From assembly GCA_000620945.1 (NCBI GenBank), contig KK211198.1:420120-484119 (forward strand): 64,000 nt of DNA, read 5' to 3'. The notes beneath the pieces were generated by a model. It did not search any database, was not told the origin of the DNA, and was given only the letters and a program-made list of their open reading frames with translations. The stretch comes from [Clostridium] viride DSM 6836 (GTDB taxonomy: Bacteria; Bacillota; Clostridia; Oscillospirales; Oscillospiraceae). Positions 6,865 to 16,345 of this stretch are shown here, in pieces. Each line of letters opens with the position of its first letter. The stretch's first letter is position 1. Both the position numbers and the translations under genes were made by a program.

Positions 6865-7830
6865 ATGATAAATGCCTTACTAAAAGCAGAAGATGAAATT
6901 GCCATTCGCTGTGTTGAAGGCCTTACAGACTATATTGTTCTGGATCTTGAAACAACAGGCTTTAGTCCACAAAACGATGAAATTATTGAGATTGCAATGC
7001 TTAGATTTTCAGATGGCAAGTATTGTTCTCATTTTGAATCTCTAGTTAATCCAATGATCTCAATAAGAAATAGTGATGTGCATGGGTTAACAAATGATGA
7101 TCTTCTCTCCGCGCCAAAGCTTTCAAGTATCATTTCTGATATTGAAGAATTTATTGGAAATCATATCATTGTTGGGCACAATACGGTGTTTGATTTATCC
7201 TTTTTGCATGAAGCCTTTAAAAAGCATTTAGATCTTGAAAAGAAATTCTATTACCTAGATACTTGTGCAATCGCCCAGGATGTATATCCTCATTTTTCAT
7301 GCTTCCAGTTACAAAGCCTTGCAGCAAAGCTGGACATTGCAGAACAAACAGCTCATAGAGCCATGAGTGATATTATTGTCACGCACCGTTTGTTACACTG
7401 CTGCACCGCCGCACAATGTCGGTATACTTTAGATTATCTGAGAACTAAGTCCTTTTCTAAAAGAAAAGGGTTCAACAGGCCAAAGTTTGAATCAATAAAT
7501 CCTGATCTAATTCCTGTACAGGTAGATTCCTTTGACCTCAACCATCCGTTGTATGAGAAAAGGGTTGTTTTTACTGGGACATGCCAAGCCCCACGTGAGG
7601 ACTTAATGCAGATGGCTAAGAATGTTGGCGCCATTGTCGATAAAGGTGTTACGTTAAAAACAAACTATCTTATCGTTGGTGCTCAAGATATGCGTCTAGT
7701 TGGTGAGGATGGAATGAGCAGCAAAGAGGAAAAGGCATATAAGTACAATGAAACCGGTAAGACAAACATATTAATTATTGGTGAAGACGATTTTATTCGT
7801 CTCATAAATAATAATACGGCATGTGTTTAA
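6865..7830 (+). CDS. DnaQ-like 3'-5' exonuclease fused to a BRCT domain
   Basis: 321 residues from ATG 6865, chosen because AAAGGAG lies 6 nt upstream; the frame is open further back but without a site. Residues 23-190 are a DEDDh exonuclease: D27-x-E29 in VLDLETTGF, VHGLTNDDL, VGHNTVFDLSFL and a final AHRAMSDIIVTHRLL carrying the catalytic His and Asp. After a linker, residues about 230-320 form a BRCT domain (KRVVFTGTCQAPREDL, VGAIVDKGVTLKTNYLIVG, KAYKYNETGKTNILIIGEDDF), as in NAD-dependent ligases. Such proteins act in DNA repair or proofreading as free subunits. All catalytic motifs are intact. Confidence 0.88.
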   Translation: MINALLKAEDEIAIRCVEGLTDYIVLDLETTGFSPQNDEIIEIAMLRFSDGKYCSHFESLVNPMISIRNSDVHGLTNDDLLSAPKLSSIISDIEEFIGNHIIVGHNTVFDLSFLHEAFKKHLDLEKKFYYLDTCAIAQDVYPHFSCFQLQSLAAKLDIAEQTAHRAMSDIIVTHRLLHCCTAAQCRYTLDYLRTKSFSKRKGFNRPKFESINPDLIPVQVDSFDLNHPLYEKRVVFTGTCQAPREDLMQMAKNVGAIVDKGVTLKTNYLIVGAQDMRLVGEDGMSSKEEKAYKYNETGKTNILIIGEDDFIRLINNNTACV

Positions 7831-7845
7831 AGAAAGAGGGATGGA

Positions 7846-8658
7846 ATGAAAAAGCTATTAACTTTACTCATGGCTATCGCGCTTACCACTTGTCTTGTAG
7901 CTTGTGGCGAGACTGCAGACAAACCCAAAGAAGTGGAAAACATGGAGGTTACTCTTACCTTCCCTGTGTGGAATGGACCCAATCCTGTCACCATAACGAG
8001 GGCCGGCACTTATACCGGCACAATGCTGAATGACCTTCCTAATGGGATAGGAAAGTTTGAAACCCAGAACGAAGCAGGAAAACCGTGGTATTACGAGGGT
8101 GAGTTTAAAGACGGTCTATTCCATGGACAGGGGGTCCAATCGAATGCCGATACGGAGGAGCTGGATGTCGGAACTTTCGTTGATGGGCTATTTACTCCAA
8201 CAAAAAGTGAGTTTTATTCTTACATATCACAATTTGAACCCAAATTTGCTCTACAAGAAAAGTCGTCTGCAGTCATAGCTGCAAACGACGGCATCTTCCC
8301 ATGCACAACGGAAGAAGCTACAACGGCAGCAGTTGCTTTGACCGACTTTACAGTGCAGCATAAACAGCTTTCAAAGAGTGTGGACAATTACCTTGAAAAG
8401 CTTGCTCGGTTTCAAAATATGACTGCGACTCAGGTTTTTGAAGAAGATCTGTATGGGCATAAATTAACTCAGATTATTGCGTGCGACAGTGATTTCAATT
8501 ACTTCACCGTTTATTTTGACGGAACAATTGAGCTATACGATGGAGATGTTTTTGAATTATATGGGTTGCCTGTGGCCTCCTCATCTTTTTCAAATGTTGG
8601 TGGAGGCACGACCAATGTGATTGTAATGGTTGCAAGTATTATTAACGTAGCAAAATAA
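7846..8658 (+). CDS. MORN-repeat lipoprotein
   Basis: 270 residues. The N-terminus MKKLLTLLMAIALTTCLVAC is a lipoprotein signal with lipobox LVAC, so the mature protein is anchored outside the membrane at the Cys. About residues 50-100 contain MORN-type repeats (GTYTGTMLNDLPNGIGKF, YYEGEFKDGLFHGQGV). The C-terminal 150 residues are of unknown fold. It starts 16 bp after the exonuclease stop behind GAGGGATGGA. It is probably a cargo gene of the mobile element. Confidence 0.8.
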   Translation: MKKLLTLLMAIALTTCLVACGETADKPKEVENMEVTLTFPVWNGPNPVTITRAGTYTGTMLNDLPNGIGKFETQNEAGKPWYYEGEFKDGLFHGQGVQSNADTEELDVGTFVDGLFTPTKSEFYSYISQFEPKFALQEKSSAVIAANDGIFPCTTEEATTAAVALTDFTVQHKQLSKSVDNYLEKLARFQNMTATQVFEEDLYGHKLTQIIACDSDFNYFTVYFDGTIELYDGDVFELYGLPVASSSFSNVGGGTTNVIVMVASIINVAK

Positions 8659-8686
8659 CATAAGATGTTGAATGGCATACTAAATG

Positions 8687-8715
8687 GCCCTCTGGCTCCC
8701 AGTCAGAGGGCTTCC
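8687..8715 (+). terminator. Weak terminator after the MORN lipoprotein gene
   Basis: GCCCTCTG (8687-8694) pairs with CAGAGGGC (8704-8711), followed by TTCCTC rather than a clean U-run. Some readthrough into the recombinase is possible. Confidence 0.55.
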
Positions 8716-8754
8716 TCATAAAACTCAGCCGCACACGCCAGAAAGGAGTGCGTA

Positions 8755-10263
8755 ATGGCAAAACCAAATGAGATTACAGAGGCCGCTGCATATTTGCGTA
8801 AATCTCGTATGGAAGAGGGCATGGAAACCGAAGAAGTCCTGTCCCGCCATCAGAAAACGCTGACTGATTATGCAGAACGGAACGGAATACGAATCATCGA
8901 AACGTACTGCGAGGTCGTCAGCGGTGAGTCCTTATATGCGCGTCCGCAGATGCTTCGCCTCCTGGAGGACGTTTCCGAAGGGAACTACGAAGCTGTCCTG
9001 GTTATGGATCTCGACCGACTCTCCCGTGGTCGAATGAAGGATCAGGGGATTATCCTTGATGCCTTCCGCGATTCCGGCACGCTGATTGTCACGCCTGATA
9101 AGACCTACGACCTATCCGATGACATTGATGACGAGCTTGCCGAGTTCAAAACCTTCATGTCACGCCGGGAGTATAAGATTATCAATAAACGACTTCGGCG
9201 AGGACTGGAGCAATCCATCAAAGATGGGTATTATGTGGCCAATCCACCGTATGGCTACCAACGGATTTTTGTGGATAAGCGCCCCACTTTGGAGCCGCTC
9301 GAAGAGGAAGCACGCTTCGTTCGCATGATGTTTGAGATGTACACGAACGGACATGGTTGCACGAGCATTGCTCGACACGTTAATTTGCTGGGTGCGCGGC
9401 CGCACCGCTCAGCAAAATTTAGCCGAAACTCTGTGGCGGCAATTCTAACAAATTCAGTATATGTGGGGAAGGTAGTATTCAATAAGAAAAAACATATTAA
9501 GAAAGGTAGTAAAGGCAACCCAAAACACATTACTATCTATAATCCAAAAGAGAAATGGACTATAGTAAATGGCGTCCACCCTCCCCTCATTTCCAAAGAG
9601 CTGTTTGAGAAGGCGCAGGAGATCATGAACGGGCGCTATATCCCATCCAAGAAAGATGGTACGGTACGAAGTCCGCTTGCTGGCCTAGTCCGGTGCAAAA
9701 ACTGTGGCCGTAATATGCAGCGCCTGAGCATAAAGGGCGTGGACTATCTTCTTTGTGTGGAGCCTGGTTGCTGCGCCAGTGCAAAGTTTGAGTTTGTGGA
9801 GCAGCGAGTTCTAAAGCATCTACAGGATATCCTAGATGACTTGATGGCCGAGAAATCTGACTCTGCCCAAGAGAAAGACACCAGCGCAATCGATGAGAAG
9901 CTGGTCGCCATAAGGCGTGAGATGGCAAATGCAGACCGGCAGAAAACTCGGCTCTATGATCTTTTGGAGTTGGGTGAATATGACCTCCCCCTCTTCCGGG
10001 AGAGAATGGCAGTAGTAAAAGATAAGATGGATGCTCTTGAGGCAGAGGAGTATAAAGCTCTGGAAAGCATCAAGAGAATTCAGCAAACAGACAAGGCAGC
10101 TCAGGCACGAAAGATAGCTACTGTTTTAGAATCTTACTCGGAATCAGATGCCCCGCAGCGAAACGCATTGCTTCATTCTATCGTCGAAGTCATCTGGTAT
10201 AGCAAGGCTAAAAAGTCCAAACCAACTGAATTTACCCTTCAAATCAATCTTAAACCGTTCTAA
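8755..10263 (+). CDS. Large serine recombinase (site-specific integrase)
   Basis: 502 residues from ATG behind AAAGGAG. The resolvase domain (1-150) has the nucleophile Ser17 in YLRKSRMEE and the conserved VLVMDLDRLSRGRMKDQG. The recombinase domain (about 165-280) has NPPYGYQRIF and VAAILTNSVYVGKVVFNKKK. The zinc ribbon CKNCGRNM followed by CVEPGCC is near 322-343. A coiled coil (about 370-450) and C-terminal tail complete the family length. These enzymes integrate and excise phages and skin-type elements. It lies about 80 bp from the truncated gene at 10345, as expected for an integrase beside its own attachment site. Confidence 0.95.
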   Translation: MAKPNEITEAAAYLRKSRMEEGMETEEVLSRHQKTLTDYAERNGIRIIETYCEVVSGESLYARPQMLRLLEDVSEGNYEAVLVMDLDRLSRGRMKDQGIILDAFRDSGTLIVTPDKTYDLSDDIDDELAEFKTFMSRREYKIINKRLRRGLEQSIKDGYYVANPPYGYQRIFVDKRPTLEPLEEEARFVRMMFEMYTNGHGCTSIARHVNLLGARPHRSAKFSRNSVAAILTNSVYVGKVVFNKKKHIKKGSKGNPKHITIYNPKEKWTIVNGVHPPLISKELFEKAQEIMNGRYIPSKKDGTVRSPLAGLVRCKNCGRNMQRLSIKGVDYLLCVEPGCCASAKFEFVEQRVLKHLQDILDDLMAEKSDSAQEKDTSAIDEKLVAIRREMANADRQKTRLYDLLELGEYDLPLFRERMAVVKDKMDALEAEEYKALESIKRIQQTDKAAQARKIATVLESYSESDAPQRNALLHSIVEVIWYSKAKKSKPTEFTLQINLKPF

Positions 10264-10344
10264 ATGAATACGAATGCATAAAGTGTATACTCCGGAAACC
10301 CTGTAAAATCAATGCTTCCAAGTATCGTGACCATATACTTATAG

Positions 10345-11163
10345 AGTGCTATATCTCCCGACCGTGACTGTATCGAAGACCTTCGTTTTTACCCCACGCA
10401 AGGTTCCCAAAGCGTCATTGACCGCGCCACGAGCGTCCGCTCTGGCAACGCAGAACTGCTCCATGTTCAAGTGGATGTGGAGCCCACCGGCTTTAACCGC
10501 GGATTTTACACGGTAGACATTCGTTACTACTATCGCATTACGGCAGATGCCTTTGTTGGTGCCGCACGCCCCATCGAGATCACAGGTCTTGCCGTGTTTG
10601 ACAAGCGCGTTCTCCTCTTTGGTGGCGAAGGTAGCGCAAAGGTATTCACTTCCGAGTGTGGTGCTGACGATCTGGACGAGAGAACGTTCCGCAATTGCAA
10701 TCTCCCCATCGCGGTCGTTGAAGTGGTTGATCCCATCGTATTAGGGGTTCGGCTTGTGGATCCTGCGGATAACTGCAATCACTGCTGCCCAATTCCGTGC
10801 TGCCCGCCTTGCACCCCCACGAACTGCTGCGAATGTCAGCCGATCTGCGATTGTGAGGCCTTTGACATTCCTCCCTGCATCAGCTCCTGCTTCGGCACCG
10901 ATCTTTGCTTCCACCATGACAGAAAGCGCGTGTTAGTAACCCTGGGTCAGTTCTCCATCATCCGCATGGAGCGCGACTCTCAGCTGCTCATCCCCGTTTA
11001 CGACTACTGTCTGCCCACCAAGGAATGTGTGGGTGTTGGCGGCAGCGCCGAAGAAGATCCTTGCGAGCTCTTCCGTCAAGTGAAGTTCCCGGTTGACGAA
11101 TTCTTCCCCCCAAGTGCCCCTGAAAATTCTGGCTCCGGCTCCGGTTGCGGCTGTGGACGCTAA
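10345..11163 (+). pseudogene. Conserved clostridial Cys-rich protein gene, 5' end lost at the element junction
   Basis: The frame is open from 10345 (after TAG) to TAA 11161-11163. It encodes RDCIEDLRFYPTQGSQSVIDR, then FNRGFYTVDIRYYYRI, LAVFDKRVLLFGGEGSAK, VVEVVDPIVLGVRLV, a Cys-rich stretch, RVLVTLGQFSIIRMERD and LIPVYDYCLPTKEC. This is a roughly 240-270-residue family common in spore-forming Clostridia (from memory). The family N-terminus of about 25-30 residues is missing, and no start codon or ribosome site exists upstream: the only candidate, GTG 10471, lies inside the conserved region. The break lies next to a serine recombinase, so the gene was probably split by integration. Function unknown. 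Confidence 0.75.
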
Positions 11164-11176
11164 GAAACAAACATAG

Positions 11177-11216
11177 AAAAACGCTCCTCCACGTATCGTC
11201 GTGGGGGAGCGTTTTC
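11177..11216. terminator. Bidirectional terminator between convergent genes
   Basis: A 16-bp stem with one G-T pair (11178-11193 with 11200-11215), 6-nt loop, and A and T runs on the two sides. It ends the truncated gene on the plus strand and rpiB on the minus strand. Confidence 0.85.
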
Positions 11217-11220
11217 TGTT

Positions 11221-11655
11221 TTAGCCGTCTATCGCTTCAATCTGGCAGACACGTCGCTCATGACGGCCCCCTTCAAACTCGGTTGCCAGGAAAACATCCA
11301 CAATGCGCTCCGCCAGGTTCGGCCCAACGAGGCCTGCCCCGAGCGCCAGCATGTTAGCGTCGTTATGGCGTCTCGTCATCTCCGCGGAAAGGGGTTCAGA
11401 ACAAAGTGCGCAGCGAATTCCTTTTACCTTGTTGGCGGAAATGGAAATCCCAATGCCGGTGGTACATACTACGATGCCACGGCTGCATTCCCCTCGGGAA
11501 ACGGCCTCTGCCGCAGCACGGCCAAATAAGGGATAGTCACAGCTTTCCTTACTATGACAACCAAAATCTTGGCAAGCAATGCCCTTGCCTTCTAAATACG
11601 CTTTGATGCGCTCTTTTAACTCATATCCTCCATGGTCGGAACCCAGTGCGATCAT
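11221..11655 (-). CDS. rpiB: Ribose-5-phosphate isomerase B
   Basis: 144 residues, full family length. It interconverts ribulose 5-phosphate and ribose 5-phosphate in the pentose phosphate pathway (cytoplasm). Signature features are GSDHGGYELKE at the N-terminus, the catalytic Cys64 in VVCTTGIGISISANK, and EMTRRHNDANMLALG. ATG 11655 follows GGAGGAAGAAAC. It lies 21 bp after the PHP phosphatase gene, so the two are co-transcribed. The related family member LacAB is less likely because the full RpiB-type active site is present. Confidence 0.93.
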   Translation of the reverse strand: MIALGSDHGGYELKERIKAYLEGKGIACQDFGCHSKESCDYPLFGRAAAEAVSRGECSRGIVVCTTGIGISISANKVKGIRCALCSEPLSAEMTRRHNDANMLALGAGLVGPNLAERIVDVFLATEFEGGRHERRVCQIEAIDG

Positions 11656-11676
11656 GTTTCTTCCTCCTACTTCAAA

Positions 11677-12483
11677 TCAAGATAACTTTATAAAATCGGG
11701 ACGTCGTCCATGATAGTTCGCGACGTAGCGAAACCCTAAGTCTTGTAACATTGCATACGTTTCCCGTATTCCTGCCCCAATTGGTTCCGGCGTATGCGCA
11801 TCGGAACCAACGGTAATAATTTCGCCCCCACATTCGCGATAGAGCTTTAGGATAGGAATCCACTCGGATAGGGTTTGTCCCTTCCAAGTATTGACCTCCA
11901 TCCCGTGACCACGCTCCACGGCGGTACGCAGGATCGTGCGCATTTCATCGGTATACCGCAGGATGTGAATGGGCGTTTGGTAGCTTCCCTTCATATACCG
12001 AACGGGATAAATAATATGGCCCAGAACATCGTAACAGTCACTTCTCGCCAATCGAAGCATCGAAGCAAAGTAATCGTCCAGCGCTCGGTAACAATCCGCT
12101 TCCGTGGAATAATCCAGGCAGTAGAAGTCTTGTCCCCCGGCCTTCCCACTTAAATTGTGCACGGAGCCAATCACAAAATCCAGTGCCGGTTGCGCCAGCA
12201 CCCGTTTGGCGGCCTGCTCATCCAAAAAACCAACCCCAAATTCCAGGCCTAAGGTAAGGTCTAGCTTACTTCCCCACGCATGCTGCATTTCTTCAAACTG
12301 CAGCAGAGGTGCTTCCCAATCGTAATCGGGGGTTCTCTCTCCCGCAAGGCTTAAGAAATCACAATGGTCGGTCAGACACAGCGCACTAAGGCCTGCCTGG
12401 TGCGCTCCCTTAGCCATGTCAACCATGGGAACAAATCCGTCCGGGGAGCATATCGAATGGGTGTGATGGTCTGCCAAAAACAT
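11677..12483 (-). CDS. PHP-domain histidinol-phosphatase-like phosphoesterase
   Basis: 268 residues from ATG 12483 behind AAAGGAG. It has the PHP metal motif ADHHTHS at residues 4-10, LTDHCDF, an LGLEFGVGF strand with the metal-binding Glu, FVIGSVHN, DVLGHIIYPVRY, MEVNTWKGQ and VGSDAHTPEPIG. This is the HisJ/HisK family, which removes phosphate from histidinol phosphate. No other histidine gene is nearby, so another sugar- or nucleotide-phosphate substrate is possible. It sits between dnaJ (64 bp upstream) and rpiB. Confidence 0.85.
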   Translation of the reverse strand: MFLADHHTHSICSPDGFVPMVDMAKGAHQAGLSALCLTDHCDFLSLAGERTPDYDWEAPLLQFEEMQHAWGSKLDLTLGLEFGVGFLDEQAAKRVLAQPALDFVIGSVHNLSGKAGGQDFYCLDYSTEADCYRALDDYFASMLRLARSDCYDVLGHIIYPVRYMKGSYQTPIHILRYTDEMRTILRTAVERGHGMEVNTWKGQTLSEWIPILKLYRECGGEIITVGSDAHTPEPIGAGIRETYAMLQDLGFRYVANYHGRRPDFIKLS

Positions 12484-12546
12484 GGTAGGCTTCTCCTTTT
12501 CCAAAAAGAACATGGATGGATACAAGCGTCGTATCCATCCATCAGT

Positions 12547-13719
12547 TTACTTCTTTTTACGCTTCTTGTCAAAAAAACCTTTGGAGCCACCGGACTCGGC
12601 TTCCGGCTCAGCGGCCGGGGGGGTGGTAAGGGGCAACTCCCCCATTGCCTCACCAAAATGGCGCAGGGCTTCCTTTTGCTCCTCGGTGAGCTTTTGTGGA
12701 GTTGCTATCTTCACCGTCACCAACTGATCGCCGCGGCCACGTCCATTCAAATTGGGGACGCCCTTTTCGCGCAGGCGGAAGGTGGTGCCGGTCTGCGTTC
12801 CCTCGGGAATCGTATACTTCACCTTACCATCCAAGGTTGGGATTTCCATCTCGTCGCCCAAAGCTGCCTGCACAAAGCTGATGGTGCGTTCCAGATAGAT
12901 GGTATTGCCTTTTCTTTGCAGCTCCGCATGGGGCCGAATGTTGATACCAACAATCAGATCGCCGGGTACGCCGCCGTTCTTGCCCACATCGCCCTGCCCG
13001 CGCAGAGAGATGGCCTGCCCTTCGTCTATGCCAGCCGGAATGTTGACCGTAATCTTCTTTTGTTTACGTACGGCACCAGCTCCACCACAAGACTTACAAG
13101 GCTGATGAATAATCTTCCCTTCGCCACGACAGTTCGGGCAAGTGCCTGTGGTCGACATGGAACCGAACATCGTGCGCTGCTGCACACGAACGGTACCGCT
13201 ACCATGGCAGTTGGGACAGACTTCTGCCGTGGTTCCTTCGGCACTGCCGCTGCCCTTACAGCTGGAGCAGGATTCTAAGTGGGATACGGAAATATCCTTC
13301 TTGCAACCAAAGGCTGCCTCTTCTAAGGTAATGGTCTCCGCCACTCGAACGTCGGCGCCCTTTCTTGGCCCCGTACGAGAAGCACGCGGCTCCCCACCAA
13401 AACCACTAAAGCCGCCCCCGAAGAAGGAGCTGAAAATATCGCCCATATCGAAGCCGCCAAAGCCGCCGCCTGCACCAAAATTCGGATCGACTCCTGCGTG
13501 ACCAAACTGGTCGTACTTGGAACGTTTCTCCGCATCCGACAACACTTCGTAGGCTTCGTTGATTTCCTTGAAACGAGCCTCCGCCGCCTTATCTCCTGGA
13601 TTCAGGTCGGGATGGTTTTCCTTCGCCAAGCGGCGATAGGCTTTTTTCAGGTCTCCTTCCGATGCCGTTTTGGAAACGCCTAATACTTCGTAATAATCTC
13701 TTTTTGTTTCGTTTGCCAT
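12547..13719 (-). CDS. dnaJ: Chaperone DnaJ (Hsp40)
   Basis: 390 residues. J domain 5-70 with HPD at 36-38, then a Gly/Phe-rich linker ([20 protein letters not shown]), and four CxxCxGxG zinc motifs ([32 protein letters not shown]). The C-terminal substrate-binding domains are normal and the tail is basic (DKKRKKK). It stimulates the DnaK ATPase and delivers unfolded protein. Last chaperone gene of the hrcA operon; a hairpin with mismatches (about 13777-13809) separates it from dnaK and could tune relative mRNA levels. Confidence 0.97.
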   Translation of the reverse strand: MANETKRDYYEVLGVSKTASEGDLKKAYRRLAKENHPDLNPGDKAAEARFKEINEAYEVLSDAEKRSKYDQFGHAGVDPNFGAGGGFGGFDMGDIFSSFFGGGFSGFGGEPRASRTGPRKGADVRVAETITLEEAAFGCKKDISVSHLESCSSCKGSGSAEGTTAEVCPNCHGSGTVRVQQRTMFGSMSTTGTCPNCRGEGKIIHQPCKSCGGAGAVRKQKKITVNIPAGIDEGQAISLRGQGDVGKNGGVPGDLIVGINIRPHAELQRKGNTIYLERTISFVQAALGDEMEIPTLDGKVKYTIPEGTQTGTTFRLREKGVPNLNGRGRGDQLVTVKIATPQKLTEEQKEALRHFGEAMGELPLTTPPAAEPEAESGGSKGFFDKKRKKK

Positions 13720-13836
13720 ATGTTCTCACCTCACAGTTTGCGCCTGCTTATCCCTTGATCTCTTCAAAGCCCCAGTTGAGGGACGGCCGGAATGCTCCGA
13801 CCGCCCCTCTTATTGGATGTTTATCGTTGGTTCGTC

Positions 13837-15690
13837 TTACTTCTTATCGTCGTCCACGACGGTGTAATCAGCATCCACCACGTTGGGGTCAGCTTGGGGA
13901 GCTTCGCCGCCCATGTTCGAGAAGTCAGGGCCGGGGGCACCTGCGTCCTGACCGGGGGCTGCCTGCTGATATATCTTCTCACTCACGGCATAGAAGGCCT
14001 TGGTGAGTTCATCGGTTGCCGCCTTGATGGATTCGATGTTATCGCCTTTTAACGCTTCCTTGACCTTGTTGATCTCAGCTTCCAGGTTGCTGCGTTCACC
14101 TGCGTCCAGCTTATCCTTCATCTCCTCCAAAGCCTTTTCGCTCTGGTAGACCATCTGGTCAGCCTGATTGCGGGTTTCCACTTCTTCTTTGCGCTTAGCA
14201 TCTTCCGCTGCGAACTGCTCGGCATCGCGGACGGCCTTTTCGACTTCTTCCTTGGACATGTTGGTGGAGGAGGTAATGGTAATGTGCTGTTCCTTGCCGG
14301 TGCCAAGATCCTTGGCGGAAACATTTACGATGCCGTTGGCGTCAATATCGAAGGTAACTTCAATCTGGGGAACCCCGCGGCGTGAAGGTGCAATGCCATC
14401 CAGGTTAAAGCGTCCAAGGGTTTTGTTATACTGTGCCATTTCACGCTCACCCTGCAGGACGTGAACCTCAACGGAGGTCTGGTTATCCGCAGCGGTGGTA
14501 AACACCTGGCTTTTCTTTGCCGGAATGGTGGTGTTTCTCTCGATCAGCTTGGTGTTAACTCCACCCATGGTCTCAATGCCCAAGGACAGAGGAGTGACGT
14601 CCAGCAAGAGCAGACCCTTCACATCGCCGGAGAGAACGCCAGCCTGAATGGCAGCGCCCATGGCAACGCATTCATCGGGATTGATGCCCTTAAAGGGGTC
14701 TTTGCCGGTAATCTTCTTAACAGCATCCTGAACGGAAGGAATACGGGTCGATCCACCAACCAGCAGAACTTTATGCAGGTCGTTTGCAGACAGGCCGGAG
14801 TCGGACAATGCCTGGCGAACGGGGCCCATGGTGGCTTCCACCAAATGATTGGTGAGCTCGTTGAACTTGGCACGCGTGAGGGTAAGCTCCATGTGCTTGG
14901 GGCCCGTGGCATCGGCCGTGATATAGGGCAGGTGAATGTCGGTGGAGGTGACGCCGGAAAGTTCCACCTTGGCCTTTTCAGCGGCTTCCTTCAGACGCTG
15001 CATGGCAACCTTGTCGGAAGACAGGTCAATGCCCTCGGTCTTCTTAAACTCTGCAATCATATAGTCCATGACGCACTTATCAAAGTCATCGCCGCCAAGA
15101 CGATTGTTACCTGCCGTTGCCAGAACTTCGATGACGCCATCGCCGATTTCCAGAATGGAAACGTCGAAGGTACCGCCGCCTAAGTCATAGACCATAATCT
15201 TCTGGTCGGATTCCTTGTCCACACCGTATGCCAGTGCCGCAGCAGTGGGCTCGTTGATGATACGCTTGACCTCAAGACCGGCAATTCTGCCCGCATCCTT
15301 CGTTGCCTGACGCTGCGCATCGGTGAAGTAAGCCGGTACGGTGATGACCGCTTCGGTGACGGTGGTGCCCAGATAGGCTTCCGCATCTGCCTTCAGCTTC
15401 TGAAGAATCATAGCAGAAATTTCCTGAGGGGTATAGCTCTTATTGTCAACAGACACTTTATAGTTGGTGCCCATCTCACGCTTGATGGAGATCACGGTAC
15501 GGTCGGGGTTGGTAATCGCCTGGCGCTTAGCCACTTGGCCAACCATACGTTCCCCGTCTTTAGAAAAAGCAACAATGGAAGGGGTGGTGCGGTTTCCTTC
15601 TGCGTTTGCAATGACGACTGCTTCGCCGCCTTCCATCACAGATACACAGGAATTGGTGGTTCCTAAGTCAATACCAATCATTTTAGACAT
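13837..15690 (-). CDS. dnaK: Chaperone DnaK (Hsp70)
   Basis: 617 residues, family length. The ATPase domain shows [37 protein letters not shown] and [17 protein letters not shown]. The substrate-binding domain has [18 protein letters not shown], and the lid ends in a Pro/Gly-rich linker and an acidic YTVVDDDKK tail. ATP-driven folding of nascent and heat-damaged proteins with GrpE and DnaJ. Start ATG 15690 follows AAGGAGGACG. It is expressed with grpE and dnaJ under HrcA/CIRCE control. Confidence 0.98.
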   Translation of the reverse strand: MSKMIGIDLGTTNSCVSVMEGGEAVVIANAEGNRTTPSIVAFSKDGERMVGQVAKRQAITNPDRTVISIKREMGTNYKVSVDNKSYTPQEISAMILQKLKADAEAYLGTTVTEAVITVPAYFTDAQRQATKDAGRIAGLEVKRIINEPTAAALAYGVDKESDQKIMVYDLGGGTFDVSILEIGDGVIEVLATAGNNRLGGDDFDKCVMDYMIAEFKKTEGIDLSSDKVAMQRLKEAAEKAKVELSGVTSTDIHLPYITADATGPKHMELTLTRAKFNELTNHLVEATMGPVRQALSDSGLSANDLHKVLLVGGSTRIPSVQDAVKKITGKDPFKGINPDECVAMGAAIQAGVLSGDVKGLLLLDVTPLSLGIETMGGVNTKLIERNTTIPAKKSQVFTTAADNQTSVEVHVLQGEREMAQYNKTLGRFNLDGIAPSRRGVPQIEVTFDIDANGIVNVSAKDLGTGKEQHITITSSTNMSKEEVEKAVRDAEQFAAEDAKRKEEVETRNQADQMVYQSEKALEEMKDKLDAGERSNLEAEINKVKEALKGDNIESIKAATDELTKAFYAVSEKIYQQAAPGQDAGAPGPDFSNMGGEAPQADPNVVDADYTVVDDDKK

Positions 15691-15763
15691 ATAATTTCGT
15701 CCTCCTTATAAGAAACAATCTAATGTAGGTTTTATTATGTTAGTTGGGATGCGGTATGCCGTT

Positions 15764-16327
15764 TTAGTTTGCTACTTTGACCATGGCAAAACGGATTACC
15801 TTACCCCCACTTTGGAACCCGGTCTCAAAGACTTCTGCGACCACATTGGTTCCTAAGGTTTCATCTTCCACATGCATGACGGCATTGTGAAGCTCCGGAT
15901 TAAAGGTTGCGCCTAAGGCTGGAATTTCTTCAATTCCTAGTCTCTCCAGAATGCCCTTTAACTGAGTCATGGTCATCTGAACGCCCTTGGCGTAAGCTTC
16001 ATCCACCGTTTCCTGCACGAGGGCACGGGATAGGTTATCGTAGACGGGCAAGAAGGCGGCTGCTGTTTCGGCCTTTGCCGTATTCCAGGCCGTTTCCCGT
16101 TCACGCTGGCTGCGCTTTCGAAAGTTATCATATTCTGCCAACAGACGAAGGTATTTATCCTCTTGCTCTTTGAGGGATGCTTGCATCTGCTCTTCCCGGC
16201 TGAGTTCTTTCGTCACTTCTTCCTGTGCCGCCTCTGCCCCTTCGGTCTCGGGCTGGCTATATTCTGCAGCAGGCTGCGTCGTATCTTCGGCACTTGCCTG
16301 TTCGTACTCCATGTTCTCCTGGTTCAT
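15764..16327 (-). CDS. grpE: Nucleotide exchange factor GrpE
   Basis: 187 residues. A long acidic N-terminal region (residues 1-55) leads into the coiled coil (KYLRLLAEYDNFRKRSQRE), then the C-terminal beta domain with GVQMTMTQLKGILERLG, PALGATFNPELHNAVMHV and ETGFQSGGKVIRFAMVKV. It releases ADP from DnaK. It follows hrcA by 18 bp and precedes dnaK by 73 bp. Confidence 0.96.
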   Translation of the reverse strand: MNQENMEYEQASAEDTTQPAAEYSQPETEGAEAAQEEVTKELSREEQMQASLKEQEDKYLRLLAEYDNFRKRSQRERETAWNTAKAETAAAFLPVYDNLSRALVQETVDEAYAKGVQMTMTQLKGILERLGIEEIPALGATFNPELHNAVMHVEDETLGTNVVAEVFETGFQSGGKVIRFAMVKVAN

Positions 16328-16345
16328 ATCTTGTGTGTAACCCCC

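Noticed and set aside
10471-11163. Intact gene starting at GTG 10471
   Set aside because: The family-conserved RDCIEDL segment lies upstream of the GTG and no ribosome site precedes it, so the gene is 5'-truncated instead.
12364-13278. 304-residue plus-strand frame opposite dnaJ
   Set aside because: It is the mirror of dnaJ's Gly- and Cys-rich codons, has no ribosome site and no recognisable domain.
14461-15183. 240-residue plus-strand frame opposite dnaK
   Set aside because: Antisense shadow of a conserved chaperone gene; no start signal, and the composition follows the codon bias of dnaK.
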